Shown: positions 1-5,838, counted from the first letter of the stretch. The stretch: 5,951 nucleotides of DNA from Candidatus Mediterraneibacter stercorigallinarum (GCA_019116185.1 DXCD01000233.1:1-5951); one strand, 5' to 3'. Notes: generated by a model not told the origin, from the letters alone. Numbers and translations: made by a program.

Positions 1-45
1 TCCCTGCCGGCGCGCGAGCGCAGGCTATCTTGTTTTATTTTATCC

Positions 46-1821
46 TTAATCAATAGAAATATGCAGTACCCTCAGGTCCTCCAGCTTGCGCTTCTCTTCC
101 ATCAGATGCTGAAGTCCCGCCATATCCGTGGGATCCAGCTCCATCGTCTTCACATCGATGCTGTGCGCCTTCACCCTCAATATAATATCTTTCAGCGCCT
201 GCTCCTCTTCTTCCTTTGTCTTCAGCTGCCTGATCTTCGTGTGGAAGAGAGCCGCCGCCTCTCTGTGTTCTTCCTCCTCAGTGAAATGATCCAGTATCTT
301 CGCCGGGTTCAGCCCGCCATTCTCATGCTGCTCATATAAAAGTTCTGCGACCGTCCGGTAGATCCCCCCGGTAAAATCATCAGGGCTTATGTACCTGCTG
401 ATCTTGCCGTACAGTCTTTCATCCTCGATCATCCACGTAAGAAGCGCTTTCTGGGACGTTAAAATACCGTCCTCTTTCGGCTTCGCAGTGCCTTCCGCCC
501 GTTTCGGCCGGCTTACAGGTCTCGCCATTCCCGCGCTCACCGCGGTCTTTGTTACCAGTTTCTCCAGACTCTCTCTGCTGACCTTGTACGCCGAAGACAC
601 AGCCTCTATGTAATTGTTTCTCTCAAGCTCGTCCTCAAAATTAAGCAGCCGTCTTGCCGCCTCGCGGAAGAATTCCGTCTTCCCTTCCGGGGACGCCATA
701 TCATACTCCCGCTCAAGCATTTCCAGGCTGAACATGAAGCCGTTCCTTGCGTTCTGGATCCGCTTTTCATACTCCTCCGCGCCCAGATTTTTGATAAATT
801 CATCCGGATCCTTATACGGATCCATGCGGACTACTTTTGCAGATATGCCCGCTTCTCTCAATATCGGGACTGCCCGCAGCGCGGCGCGCGTTCCCGCGTC
901 ATCACTGTCATATGTCAGATAGACTTCCTGCACATACCTCTTGATCAGCGATGCATGCCCCGGTGTCAGGGCTGTTCCAAGCGATGCCACTGCGTTTGTG
1001 AACCCTGCCTGATGAAGCGAGATCACGTCCATATACCCCTCGCACAAAAGGAAATACGGCTTCCTCGACGTCCTGGCGCGGTTCAGCCCGTACAGGTTCC
1101 GGCTCTTGTCAAAGACCGGCGTCTCAGGAGAATTCAGGTATTTCGGTTTGGCGTCGCCCATGACACGGCCTCCGAAGCCAATGACACGGCTGTTCACATC
1201 CATGATCGGGAATATGACTCTGTTCCAGAACTTGTCATACACGCCCTGACGCTCATCCGTATTTACCAGCCCCGCCTGCCGGATCAAATCCTCGCTGTAT
1301 CCTTTCCCGCGGAGGTATTTGTACAGGTCGTCACTGTACTTGTTCGAGTACCCCAGGCCAAATGCAGTGATCGTCTCATCCGACAAACCTCTGTCTTTTA
1401 AATATGTATAAGCCTGCGTCCCTCTCTCAGATTTCAGCTGCGCATAAAAATATTTTGCAGCTGTTTTATTCACCTCCAGGATCGATGTTTTCAGATCCGC
1501 TTTTGCCTTCGCCTCTTTTGAATATTCCACCTCCGGAAGCTCGATCCCCGCTCTGTCCGCCAGAAATTTTACCGCTTCCACAAATGAAAAATTCTCATAT
1601 TCCATAAGGAATGTATACACATTGCCCCCTGCCCCGCAGCCAAAACAGTAATACATCTGCTTCTGCCTGCTCACAGAAAATGACGGCGATTTCTCATTGT
1701 GGAACGGACACAGCCCAAAATAGGAACTGCCCTTTTTCTGCAGCCGGACATAGCCGGATATCACATCTACTATATCATTTCTTGTCCTTATCTCTTCGAT
1801 CAGCTCTTCCGAATAGTACAT
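46..1821 (-). CDS. dnaG: DNA primase DnaG
   Basis: Synthesises the short RNA primers used by the replicative polymerase at the fork, acting with the DnaB-type helicase. The 591-residue product has the normal DnaG length and layout. An N-terminal CHC2 zinc-binding domain carries C38, H41, C59 and C62 (CPFH and CFGC). The RNA polymerase core follows, with its conserved KYLNSPETPVFDKSRNLYG block at 227-245. The TOPRIM fold has the catalytic glutamate E261 (LLCEGYMDV) and the metal-binding D305 and D307 (YDSDDAG). A linker rich in K, R and P (about 430-450) leads to a C-terminal helicase-interaction region (about 455-591). The ATG at 1821 is supported by GGAGGG at 1827-1832, six to seven bases upstream. 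It follows the dGTPase gene by 84 AT-rich bases. In Clostridia rpoD normally comes next; only 45 bases beyond the stop are visible, so this cannot be confirmed. All key residues are present and it appears intact. Confidence 0.99.
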   Translation of the reverse strand: MYYSEELIEEIRTRNDIVDVISGYVRLQKKGSSYFGLCPFHNEKSPSFSVSRQKQMYYCFGCGAGGNVYTFLMEYENFSFVEAVKFLADRAGIELPEVEYSKEAKAKADLKTSILEVNKTAAKYFYAQLKSERGTQAYTYLKDRGLSDETITAFGLGYSNKYSDDLYKYLRGKGYSEDLIRQAGLVNTDERQGVYDKFWNRVIFPIMDVNSRVIGFGGRVMGDAKPKYLNSPETPVFDKSRNLYGLNRARTSRKPYFLLCEGYMDVISLHQAGFTNAVASLGTALTPGHASLIKRYVQEVYLTYDSDDAGTRAALRAVPILREAGISAKVVRMDPYKDPDEFIKNLGAEEYEKRIQNARNGFMFSLEMLEREYDMASPEGKTEFFREAARRLLNFEDELERNNYIEAVSSAYKVSRESLEKLVTKTAVSAGMARPVSRPKRAEGTAKPKEDGILTSQKALLTWMIEDERLYGKISRYISPDDFTGGIYRTVAELLYEQHENGGLNPAKILDHFTEEEEHREAAALFHTKIRQLKTKEEEEQALKDIILRVKAHSIDVKTMELDPTDMAGLQHLMEEKRKLEDLRVLHISID

Positions 1822-1848
1822 GCCTGCCCTCCATAAAGAATACCCTAT

Positions 1849-1854
1849 ATTATA
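1849..1854 (-). promoter_or_regulatory. possible -10 box upstream of dnaG
   Basis: On the minus strand this reads TATAAT, a perfect -10 consensus, inside an AT-rich 84-base spacer between the dGTPase gene and dnaG. Transcription would start near 1842, leaving a short leader that still contains the dnaG ribosome binding site at 1827-1832. No good -35 hexamer lies 16-18 bases upstream, and the AT-rich context makes chance matches likely. If real, it would let dnaG be expressed partly independently of the upstream genes. Confidence 0.3.
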
Positions 1855-1905
1855 TATTCGACAAAAGTTTTTACTTTCCTTTATTTTTTTAAATTTTTCA
1901 TTATT

Positions 1906-2913
1906 TTAGATTTTCCACGCCTCCGGCACAAAATAATCCTGGAATTTCTTCACCGCATAGGGGTCGGTCATTCCCGCAATATAATCGCAGACGATCTGTT
2001 CCCGGCTGCTGTCTGAATTTTCCAGCGCGTCTTTAAACTGCTGCGGAAGAGCCCCCGGGTGTTTCATATAATATTCAAACAGCTGCTCGATCATATGTAC
2101 CGCCTTATCTTCCTCGCCTTTTGCCTTCGGATTCAGATAAACATTCTCAAACATAAAGGCGCGCAGATCTGTCATCGCCTTCTCCACAACAGGGGACATA
2201 CGGATCTCAGGGCGGTCCATGCTGTTCGTCACCACGTCGTGGATCAGCCTGTTCAGCCGCTCCTTGCAGGAATTGCCGAGCACTGACCTGATATCCGCCG
2301 GGATATCATCCTCGGTGAGTATCCCGCCCCGGATCGCGTCATCCATGTCGTGATAGATATAAGCAAGCTTGTCGGAAAGGCGCACCACCCATCCCTCAAG
2401 AGTGTGGGGGCGCCCTGCTGTCTGATGGTTTAAGATGCCGTCGCGCACTTCCCATGTCAGATTCAGCCCTCTTCCGTTCTTCTCAATACAGTCCACCACC
2501 CGCAGGCTCTGCTTATGATGCGAAAAATGATAGACCGTATTCAGTGCCCGCTCCCCTGCATGTCCGAAAGGCGTATGCCCCAGGTCATGTCCCAGGGCGA
2601 TCGCTTCCACAAGGTCCTCATTCAGACGCAGAGCCTTTGCGATGGTCCTCGCATTCTGGGACACCTCCAGGGTATGCGTCAGCCTTGTCCTGTAGTGATC
2701 CCCTTTGGGGAGAAGAAATACCTGTGTCTTCTGTTTCAGGCGGCGGAACGCCTTGCAGTGCAGGATCCTGTCCCGGTCTCTCTGGAATACAGGACGTATG
2801 TCACACTGCGGTTCATCCCTCATCCTGCCTTTTGAATTCCCGCTCAACGCCGCATATGGACTTAAGTATTTGAGTTCGCGCTCTTCAAGCTGCTCTCTGA
2901 TCGTCATCGCCAT
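1906..2913 (-). CDS. dgt: HD-domain deoxyguanosinetriphosphate triphosphohydrolase (dGTPase-like)
   Basis: Predicted cytoplasmic enzyme that hydrolyses dGTP (possibly other dNTPs) to the deoxynucleoside and tripolyphosphate, trimming the dNTP pool. The 335-residue product is the short Firmicutes/Clostridia form, much smaller than the roughly 500-residue E. coli Dgt. The HD-domain metal ligands are visible: H80 (LTHTLEV), H109-D110 (ALGHDLGHTPFGHAGE) and D181 (LSDKLAYIYHD). The N-terminal YLSPYAALSGNSKGR region and the C-terminal CDYIAGMTDPYA segment (309-320) are typical of the family. The start is ATG at 2913, with AGGAGG at 2920-2925 and a 6-nt spacer. A second ATG two codons in (2907) would give the more usual MTIREQ N-terminus but a 12-nt spacer. 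It lies 39 nt after the phosphotransferase stop and 84 nt before dnaG, so co-transcription is likely. Substrate preference cannot be read from sequence; family assignment is firm. Confidence 0.94.
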   Translation of the reverse strand: MAMTIREQLEERELKYLSPYAALSGNSKGRMRDEPQCDIRPVFQRDRDRILHCKAFRRLKQKTQVFLLPKGDHYRTRLTHTLEVSQNARTIAKALRLNEDLVEAIALGHDLGHTPFGHAGERALNTVYHFSHHKQSLRVVDCIEKNGRGLNLTWEVRDGILNHQTAGRPHTLEGWVVRLSDKLAYIYHDMDDAIRGGILTEDDIPADIRSVLGNSCKERLNRLIHDVVTNSMDRPEIRMSPVVEKAMTDLRAFMFENVYLNPKAKGEEDKAVHMIEQLFEYYMKHPGALPQQFKDALENSDSSREQIVCDYIAGMTDPYAVKKFQDYFVPEAWKI

Positions 2914-2952
2914 TTTTCTCCTCCTCTTTCAGGGCACACCGTAAAATCCGCG

Positions 2953-4476
2953 TTACTCTTCTTTCAGCCGCGCTTCAATCGCCTCCGCGACTGTCCTGAG
3001 CACCTTGATCCTTGCATAATATTTATCATTTCCTTCTACAACGACCCAGGGCGCATAATCCGTGGATGTACGCATCAACATCTCATTGACCGCATCCTCG
3101 TACTGATCCCATTTTTCTCTGTTCCGCCAGTCTTCATCCGTGATCTTCCACTGCTTTTCCGGATTTTCCTGCCGCTCCTTGAAGCGCCTTTCCTGTTCGT
3201 CCTTGTCAATGTGCATCCAGAATTTGATCACGATCGCGCCTGCATCAGAGAGATCCTTTTCCATATCATTGATCTCTTTATAAGCACGTTTCCACTCTTC
3301 CGTTGTACAGAAGCCCTCGATCCGTTCTACCATGACACGCCCGTACCATGTGCGGTCAAAGATTGCCACGTGTCCGTCTTTGGGCATTGCCCTCCAGAAT
3401 CTCCACAGATAATGATGAGCTTTCTCAATATCATTGGGCGATGCCGTAGGATTCACCACATACCCGCGGGCGTCCATCCGCTCTGTCAGCCGCTTGATCG
3501 CGCCGCCCTTTCCGCCTGCATCCCAGCCCTCGAATCCGAGGACCACCGGTATTCTCCTGCGGTACAGCTCGCCGTGGAGTTTTTCCATCTTCTTCTGGAG
3601 CTTGTCCAATTTTTCTTTGTACTCTTCCTTTGTATAATGAAGCGACAGATCTGCTTTCGAAAGGATGGATACCTGGAGTTCTTTCATTTCCTCGTCCGCT
3701 TCACGGGCAATTTCTGCCATTTCACCTTCTGTTTTGCCTGCCGTCCCTTCTGTCTTCTCCTTCTGTACCTTTTCGATCTGATCTGCCATGGCTTTGATCA
3801 CGGTCGTATAGATCTTGAGCGTAGCAAACCTTTTGTCCATGGACTCAATGATCGTCCACGGCGCATAATCTGTGTCCGTCTTAAAAAGCATGTCCTCTAT
3901 CATTGCAGCATACTCATCGTAATGGACATTACGCTCCTTGTCGCCCTGAGTCACTCTCCATGCTGTCTCTTTGTTCTTTTCCAGCTTCTCGAACCGCTTT
4001 TTCTGCTCCTTTTTATCAATATCAAGCAGAAGCTTGATGATCAGAGTGCCGTCTTCGGCAAGCTGTTCCTCAAAAGAATTGATAGAATGAAATGCATCTG
4101 CCAGTTCCTTGTTTTTGGTTCTTTTTTCAAACCGGTCGATAAGCACCCGCCGGTACCAGCTTCCGTCAAAGATCGCGATTCTGCCTTTTGAAGGCGTTTT
4201 TGTCCAGAACCGCCACATAAAAGGATGCATCCGTTCTTCCTCTGTCTCATTCTTGATCGGGTGCACCTCAAAACCTCTCGGGTCCATGCTCTGGATGAGA
4301 CGGCCGATCTGAATCCCTTTCCCTGATGCGCCAAACCCTTCGAACACGATCATGATCGGGATGCCCAGAGACTTGCACTCTCTCTGCAGACGTCCGAGCT
4401 TCGCTTCCAGCTGCGGCATCTTTTCCTTATATTCTTCTTTAGATAATTTTTTTGTGAGATCAACTTTTTCTAACAT
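2953..4476 (-). CDS. pap: polyphosphate:AMP phosphotransferase, two-domain PPK2 family (class II)
   Basis: Predicted cytoplasmic enzyme transferring phosphate from inorganic polyphosphate to AMP to make ADP. The 507 residues hold two fused PPK2 domains (about 5-230 and 275-500) joined by a charged linker rich in E, K and A (about 236-270). Both domains have P-loops (FEGFGASGKG 45-54; FEGWDAGGKG 315-324), Walker B-like segments (IFDGSWYRRV 102-111; IFDRTWYGRV 372-381), lid regions (about 160-195; 430-465) and a TDYAPW motif (202-207; 472-477). The second domain keeps the canonical PPK2 residues D319, R375 and N483. The first has G49, G105 and M213 at the matching places, so it is probably structural or regulatory and the C-terminal domain catalytic. 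This matches the known pattern of two-domain PAP proteins, as far as I recall. ATG at 4476 has GGAGG at 4484-4488 with a 7-nt spacer. It seems to head the dgt-dnaG block. ADP specificity is inferred from the fused architecture. Confidence 0.94.
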   Translation of the reverse strand: MLEKVDLTKKLSKEEYKEKMPQLEAKLGRLQRECKSLGIPIMIVFEGFGASGKGIQIGRLIQSMDPRGFEVHPIKNETEEERMHPFMWRFWTKTPSKGRIAIFDGSWYRRVLIDRFEKRTKNKELADAFHSINSFEEQLAEDGTLIIKLLLDIDKKEQKKRFEKLEKNKETAWRVTQGDKERNVHYDEYAAMIEDMLFKTDTDYAPWTIIESMDKRFATLKIYTTVIKAMADQIEKVQKEKTEGTAGKTEGEMAEIAREADEEMKELQVSILSKADLSLHYTKEEYKEKLDKLQKKMEKLHGELYRRRIPVVLGFEGWDAGGKGGAIKRLTERMDARGYVVNPTASPNDIEKAHHYLWRFWRAMPKDGHVAIFDRTWYGRVMVERIEGFCTTEEWKRAYKEINDMEKDLSDAGAIVIKFWMHIDKDEQERRFKERQENPEKQWKITDEDWRNREKWDQYEDAVNEMLMRTSTDYAPWVVVEGNDKYYARIKVLRTVAEAIEARLKEE

Positions 4477-4535
4477 AAACTTTCCTCCATCTTCCTTATT
4501 CTGATATTATTGACTGCTTTTTCTAAATTATTGTA

Positions 4536-4544
4536 ATTATACCA
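4536..4544 (-). promoter_or_regulatory. extended -10 promoter for the phosphotransferase gene and probably the downstream block
   Basis: Read on the minus strand, this is TGGTATAAT: a perfect TATAAT (4536-4541) preceded by the TGn extension. Transcription would begin near 4529, giving a leader of about 50 nt with a strong GGAGG ribosome binding site at 4484-4488. The -35 region is poor and falls in the T-rich tail of the preceding gene's terminator; extended -10 promoters commonly tolerate a weak -35. It is the best promoter upstream of the pap-dgt-dnaG series. Confidence 0.65.
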
Positions 4545-4554
4545 TACAATGCAT

Positions 4555-4593
4555 AAAAAAAAGAAAAAATCCACAAAAGATTCTTTCTTTTTT
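4555..4593 (-). terminator. AT-rich intrinsic terminator after the minus-strand XRE gene
   Basis: The arms 4557-4571 and 4579-4593 pair over 15 positions around a 7-nt loop. One position is a G-U wobble in the minus-strand transcript but an A-C mismatch in the plus-strand one, so the hairpin favours the minus strand. The 3' arm runs into eight T residues. It starts 7 bases past the stop of the 4601-4948 gene. The stem is nearly all A-U, so efficiency may be modest. Confidence 0.6.
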
Positions 4594-4600
4594 CATCCTT

Positions 4601-4948
4601 TTATTTATTCTCTTTCTGCTGTTCTCCAAGCTGCCGCATCAGACAACCGATCAGTTCCTGATTGGTGCTGTTCAGCTTCTCAAAAGCTATAAAGAAATCC
4701 TGTCCTCTCTCTATTTTTCTTTCTATCTCAATACGGCTCTCTTCGGTAACTCTTGTATCGGATAATTTTAATATGTAATCCGCTGATACATGGAAAAATC
4801 TTGACAAATGAATCAGAATATCTGCCGGAAGGGAATTCATTCCATTTTCAATCCGGCTGATTGTCTGCTGGGAAACATTGATCTTTCCAGCAAGATCTAC
4901 CTGCCTCAAACCTTTCTCATGGCGCAGCTCTCTTACCCGGTTATCCAA
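4601..4948 (-). CDS. XRE-family helix-turn-helix transcriptional regulator
   Basis: Predicted DNA-binding repressor-type protein of 115 residues. A Cro/C1-type HTH fills about residues 4-60. Helix 2 is near QVDLAGKI (16-23) and the recognition helix near SQQTISRIENG (26-36), followed by the typical LSRFFHVSADYIL segment (48-60). The C-terminal half (about 66-115) is charged and helical; its FEKLNSTNQELIGCLMRQL stretch (89-107) resembles the dimerisation tails of clostridial XRE regulators. The start codon is TTG at 4948: an in-frame TGA lies three codons upstream, and the first internal ATG (M37) would cut away the HTH. It is divergent from a second XRE gene at 5206 across a 257-bp spacer carrying paired palindromes, and is followed by its own terminator. 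Autoregulation is likely but inferred. No metabolic partner is evident. Confidence 0.9.
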   Translation of the reverse strand: MDNRVRELRHEKGLRQVDLAGKINVSQQTISRIENGMNSLPADILIHLSRFFHVSADYILKLSDTRVTEESRIEIERKIERGQDFFIAFEKLNSTNQELIGCLMRQLGEQQKENK

Positions 4949-4957
4949 TGTACTTCA

Positions 4958-4965
4958 CACCCTTT
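4958..4965 (-). promoter_or_regulatory. ribosome binding site supporting a TTG start
   Basis: The minus strand reads AAAGGGTG, similar to AAAGGAGGTG with two bases missing, nine bases before the TTG at 4948. With the in-frame stop just upstream, this settles TTG as the initiation codon. TTG plus an imperfect Shine-Dalgarno sequence suggests deliberately low translation, as is common for repressors. Confidence 0.6.
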
Positions 4966-5030
4966 AGTATTTTACATTTATTTTATCTTAAACAACCGGA
5001 AGTGCTATCCAAATGCAATGTATCGTGGCA

Positions 5031-5049
5031 CTCATATTTAGGATATCAG
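5031..5049. repeat. imperfect 19-bp palindrome, copy 1 (candidate XRE operator)
   Basis: Reads CTCATAT-TTAGG-ATATCAG. The 7-base arms pair at six of seven positions around a 5-base centre, and the flanking A5030/T5050 extend the symmetry by one pair. The same arms recur exactly at 5120-5138 with a different centre, as expected of a dimer-bound operator where only the half-sites are conserved. It lies 82 bp upstream of the TTG start of the 4601-4948 regulator. Confidence 0.6.
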
Positions 5050-5053
5050 TTTC

Positions 5054-5073
5054 TGCACCAAAACAAAGGTGCA
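5054..5073. repeat. TGCACC / GGTGCA inverted repeat in the divergent spacer
   Basis: A perfect 6-bp inverted repeat around an 8-base A-rich centre, four bases to the right of palindrome copy 1. No T-run follows the right arm on the plus strand; on the minus strand T-rich sequence precedes the hairpin rather than following it. It is therefore unlikely to be a terminator. It could be a second type of operator or just a chance dyad. Confidence 0.4.
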
Positions 5074-5119
5074 AAAACACATTACAAATAACCAGATCTT
5101 ATCTCTGCGTAAAAGCATA

Positions 5120-5138
5120 CTCATATATTAGATATCAG
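5120..5138. repeat. imperfect 19-bp palindrome, copy 2 (candidate XRE operator)
   Basis: Reads CTCATAT-ATTAG-ATATCAG, with arms identical to those of the copy at 5031-5049; start-to-start distance is 89 bp. Its right end is 4 bp before a TATAAT box at 5143-5148, so it covers the -35 and spacer region of the likely promoter for the plus-strand XRE gene. A protein bound here would block polymerase. Confidence 0.6.
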
Positions 5139-5142
5139 ATTT

Positions 5143-5148
5143 TATAAT
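5143..5148 (+). promoter_or_regulatory. candidate -10 box for the plus-strand XRE gene
   Basis: A perfect TATAAT about 58 bp upstream of the ATG at 5206. The matching -35 window (about 5120-5125) reads CTCATA, a poor fit to TTGACA, and sits inside palindrome copy 2. Other weaker -10-like strings occur downstream (TAGAAT at 5162, TGTAAT at 5176 with a TGG before it), so the exact start site is uncertain. Confidence 0.45.
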
Positions 5149-5182
5149 GAATAAATCATGATAGAATAGAAATGGTGTAATC

Positions 5183-5205
5183 AAGGACAGGCAGAAAACT
5201 GCTAT
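5183..5205 (+). promoter_or_regulatory. distant Shine-Dalgarno with a small hairpin before the XRE start codon
   Basis: AAGGA at 5183-5187 is 18 nt from the ATG at 5206, too far for normal use. Between them GCAG (5191-5194) and CTGC (5199-5202) can pair around an AAAA loop, with a possible extra G-U pair (5190/5203). If the hairpin forms, the effective spacer falls to about 6 nt. No closer ribosome binding site or in-frame alternative start exists before the TAG at 5167-5169. Confidence 0.45.
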
Positions 5206-5436
5206 ATGAAAAACATAATCGGGGAAAACATCAAAAGACTGCGCAGGCAGGAAGAGATCAAGCAGGCTGCGCTCGCTTCAGAACTGAACATTGGCAGGCA
5301 GACTCTTTCCGCCTATGAATGTGGAGTCACTCTTCCTGACATCACGGCACTTATAAAAATCGCAGATTATTTCGGAGTATCGCTTGATGAACTGACAGGA
5401 AGAAAAACTCTTACAATTCCAAATGAAAAAGAATGA
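5206..5436 (+). CDS. small XRE-family helix-turn-helix regulator
   Basis: A compact 76-residue predicted DNA-binding protein that is almost entirely one Cro/C1-type HTH domain (about residues 4-64). It has the hallmark order IGENIKRLRRQEEIKQAAL, a recognition helix around GRQTLSAYECG (30-40), then LPDITALIKIADYFGVSLDEL (43-63). Only a 12-residue polar tail follows. Such single-domain proteins usually bind as dimers and often repress their own promoter. It is divergent from the XRE gene at 4601-4948 and convergent with the gene at 5466-5786, whose stop is 29 bp away. The two XRE proteins share the fold but are clearly different in sequence. The ATG is the only available start, with the unusual ribosome binding site described at 5183-5205. 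Target genes are unknown. Confidence 0.88.
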   Translation: MKNIIGENIKRLRRQEEIKQAALASELNIGRQTLSAYECGVTLPDITALIKIADYFGVSLDELTGRKTLTIPNEKE

Positions 5437-5465
5437 AAACCGTCTCCTCCCGGCGGCGGTCCTTG

Positions 5466-5786
5466 TCACTTATCCTTTACTGCTTTTTCAGCATATTCTT
5501 TCAGGTATTCCACGAACCTCTCTCTTTTTCGCTCTTTTTCTTTACTGAATTTCAGCCGTTCCCAGCTGTCCAAACTCAGAAGTATACGTCCGGCGCATTT
5601 TACGATGCCCGGAAGCAGTCCGGTAAAAATCCCGTTAATCATCATCGATACACTCTGCTCCGTTATGCCAATATATATTCCGGCCGCCGTGCATATTGTT
5701 ATCCACGCCGTCGTGTACGGACGCTTCTTTATCGCGTAGCTTACCGCCGCTTTGGCGACAATCCTGTATGCCTCTTTCCGGTTCAT
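5466..5786 (-). CDS. hypothetical small membrane protein with charged C-terminal tail
   Basis: I do not recognise a family. The 106-residue product has a basic, tyrosine-containing N-terminus (1-24). Two hydrophobic stretches follow, about 25-42 (TTAWITICTAAGIYIGIT) and 46-71 (starting VSMMINGIFTGLLPG). A strongly charged, probably helical tail comes last (about 73-106, including KEKERKRER). This suggests a membrane hairpin or a membrane-associated protein with a cytoplasmic tail. Small phage-type holins share this general shape, but so do many unrelated small proteins, and there is no lysis gene nearby. Translation is well supported: AAGGAGG at 5794-5800 with a 7-nt spacer to the ATG at 5786. 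It appears to be a single-gene unit between the tRNA terminator and the convergent XRE gene. The opposing frame at 5433-5849 lacks comparable signals. Confidence 0.72.
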   Translation of the reverse strand: MNRKEAYRIVAKAAVSYAIKKRPYTTAWITICTAAGIYIGITEQSVSMMINGIFTGLLPGIVKCAGRILLSLDSWERLKFSKEKERKRERFVEYLKEYAEKAVKDK

Positions 5787-5808
5787 TGCACCCCCTCCTT
5801 ATGTATTT

Positions 5809-5838
5809 ATAATACTATACAGTTCGTCCTTTTGTCTC
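5809..5838 (-). promoter_or_regulatory. weak candidate promoter for the 5466-5786 gene
   Basis: Minus-strand GAGACA (5833-5838, four of six matches to the -35 consensus) is followed after 18 bp by TATTAT (5809-5814, five of six to the -10). The gene lies just beyond a terminator, so it needs its own promoter. The predicted start near 5802 would place the ribosome binding site almost at the 5' end of the message, which lowers confidence. TATAGT a few bases upstream is an alternative -10. Confidence 0.25.

Noticed and set aside
1..45. GC-rich stretch after dnaG with CCTGC (3-7) and GCAGG (20-24) that can pair
   Set aside because: The stem is imperfect. The T-rich run lies on the plus-strand side, where no gene needs a terminator. 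On the minus strand it leads toward the expected next gene, but the window ends before any start codon.
1837..1864. Alternative dnaG promoter (TTGTCG, 16 bp, TATTCT on the minus strand)
   Set aside because: Transcription would start at about 1830, inside the dnaG ribosome binding site at 1827-1832, so the TATAAT at 1849-1854 is the better candidate.
2042..2050. TGCGGAAGA, matching the tRNA 3' end (5911-5919), as a possible attachment-site copy
   Set aside because: Only nine bases match, it lies inside the dGTPase coding sequence, and there is no integrase or other mobile gene between the two positions.
3211..4191. Long plus-strand open frame (326 codons) opposite the phosphotransferase gene
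   Set aside because: It is antisense to a clear two-domain PPK2 gene, and its translation is rich in C, H, F and P with no domain or good ribosome binding site. It is a by-product of the minus-strand codon pattern.
4968..4990. TAAAAT strings as -10 boxes for the minus-strand XRE gene
   Set aside because: Two TAAAAT strings occur but neither has a convincing -35 at 16-18 bp, and the area is AT-rich. A promoter must lie between 4966 and about 5060, but I cannot place it.
5440..5456. CCGTC / GGCGG hairpin between the convergent genes as a shared terminator
   Set aside because: Only five pairs including a G-U wobble, and no run of T follows on either strand.
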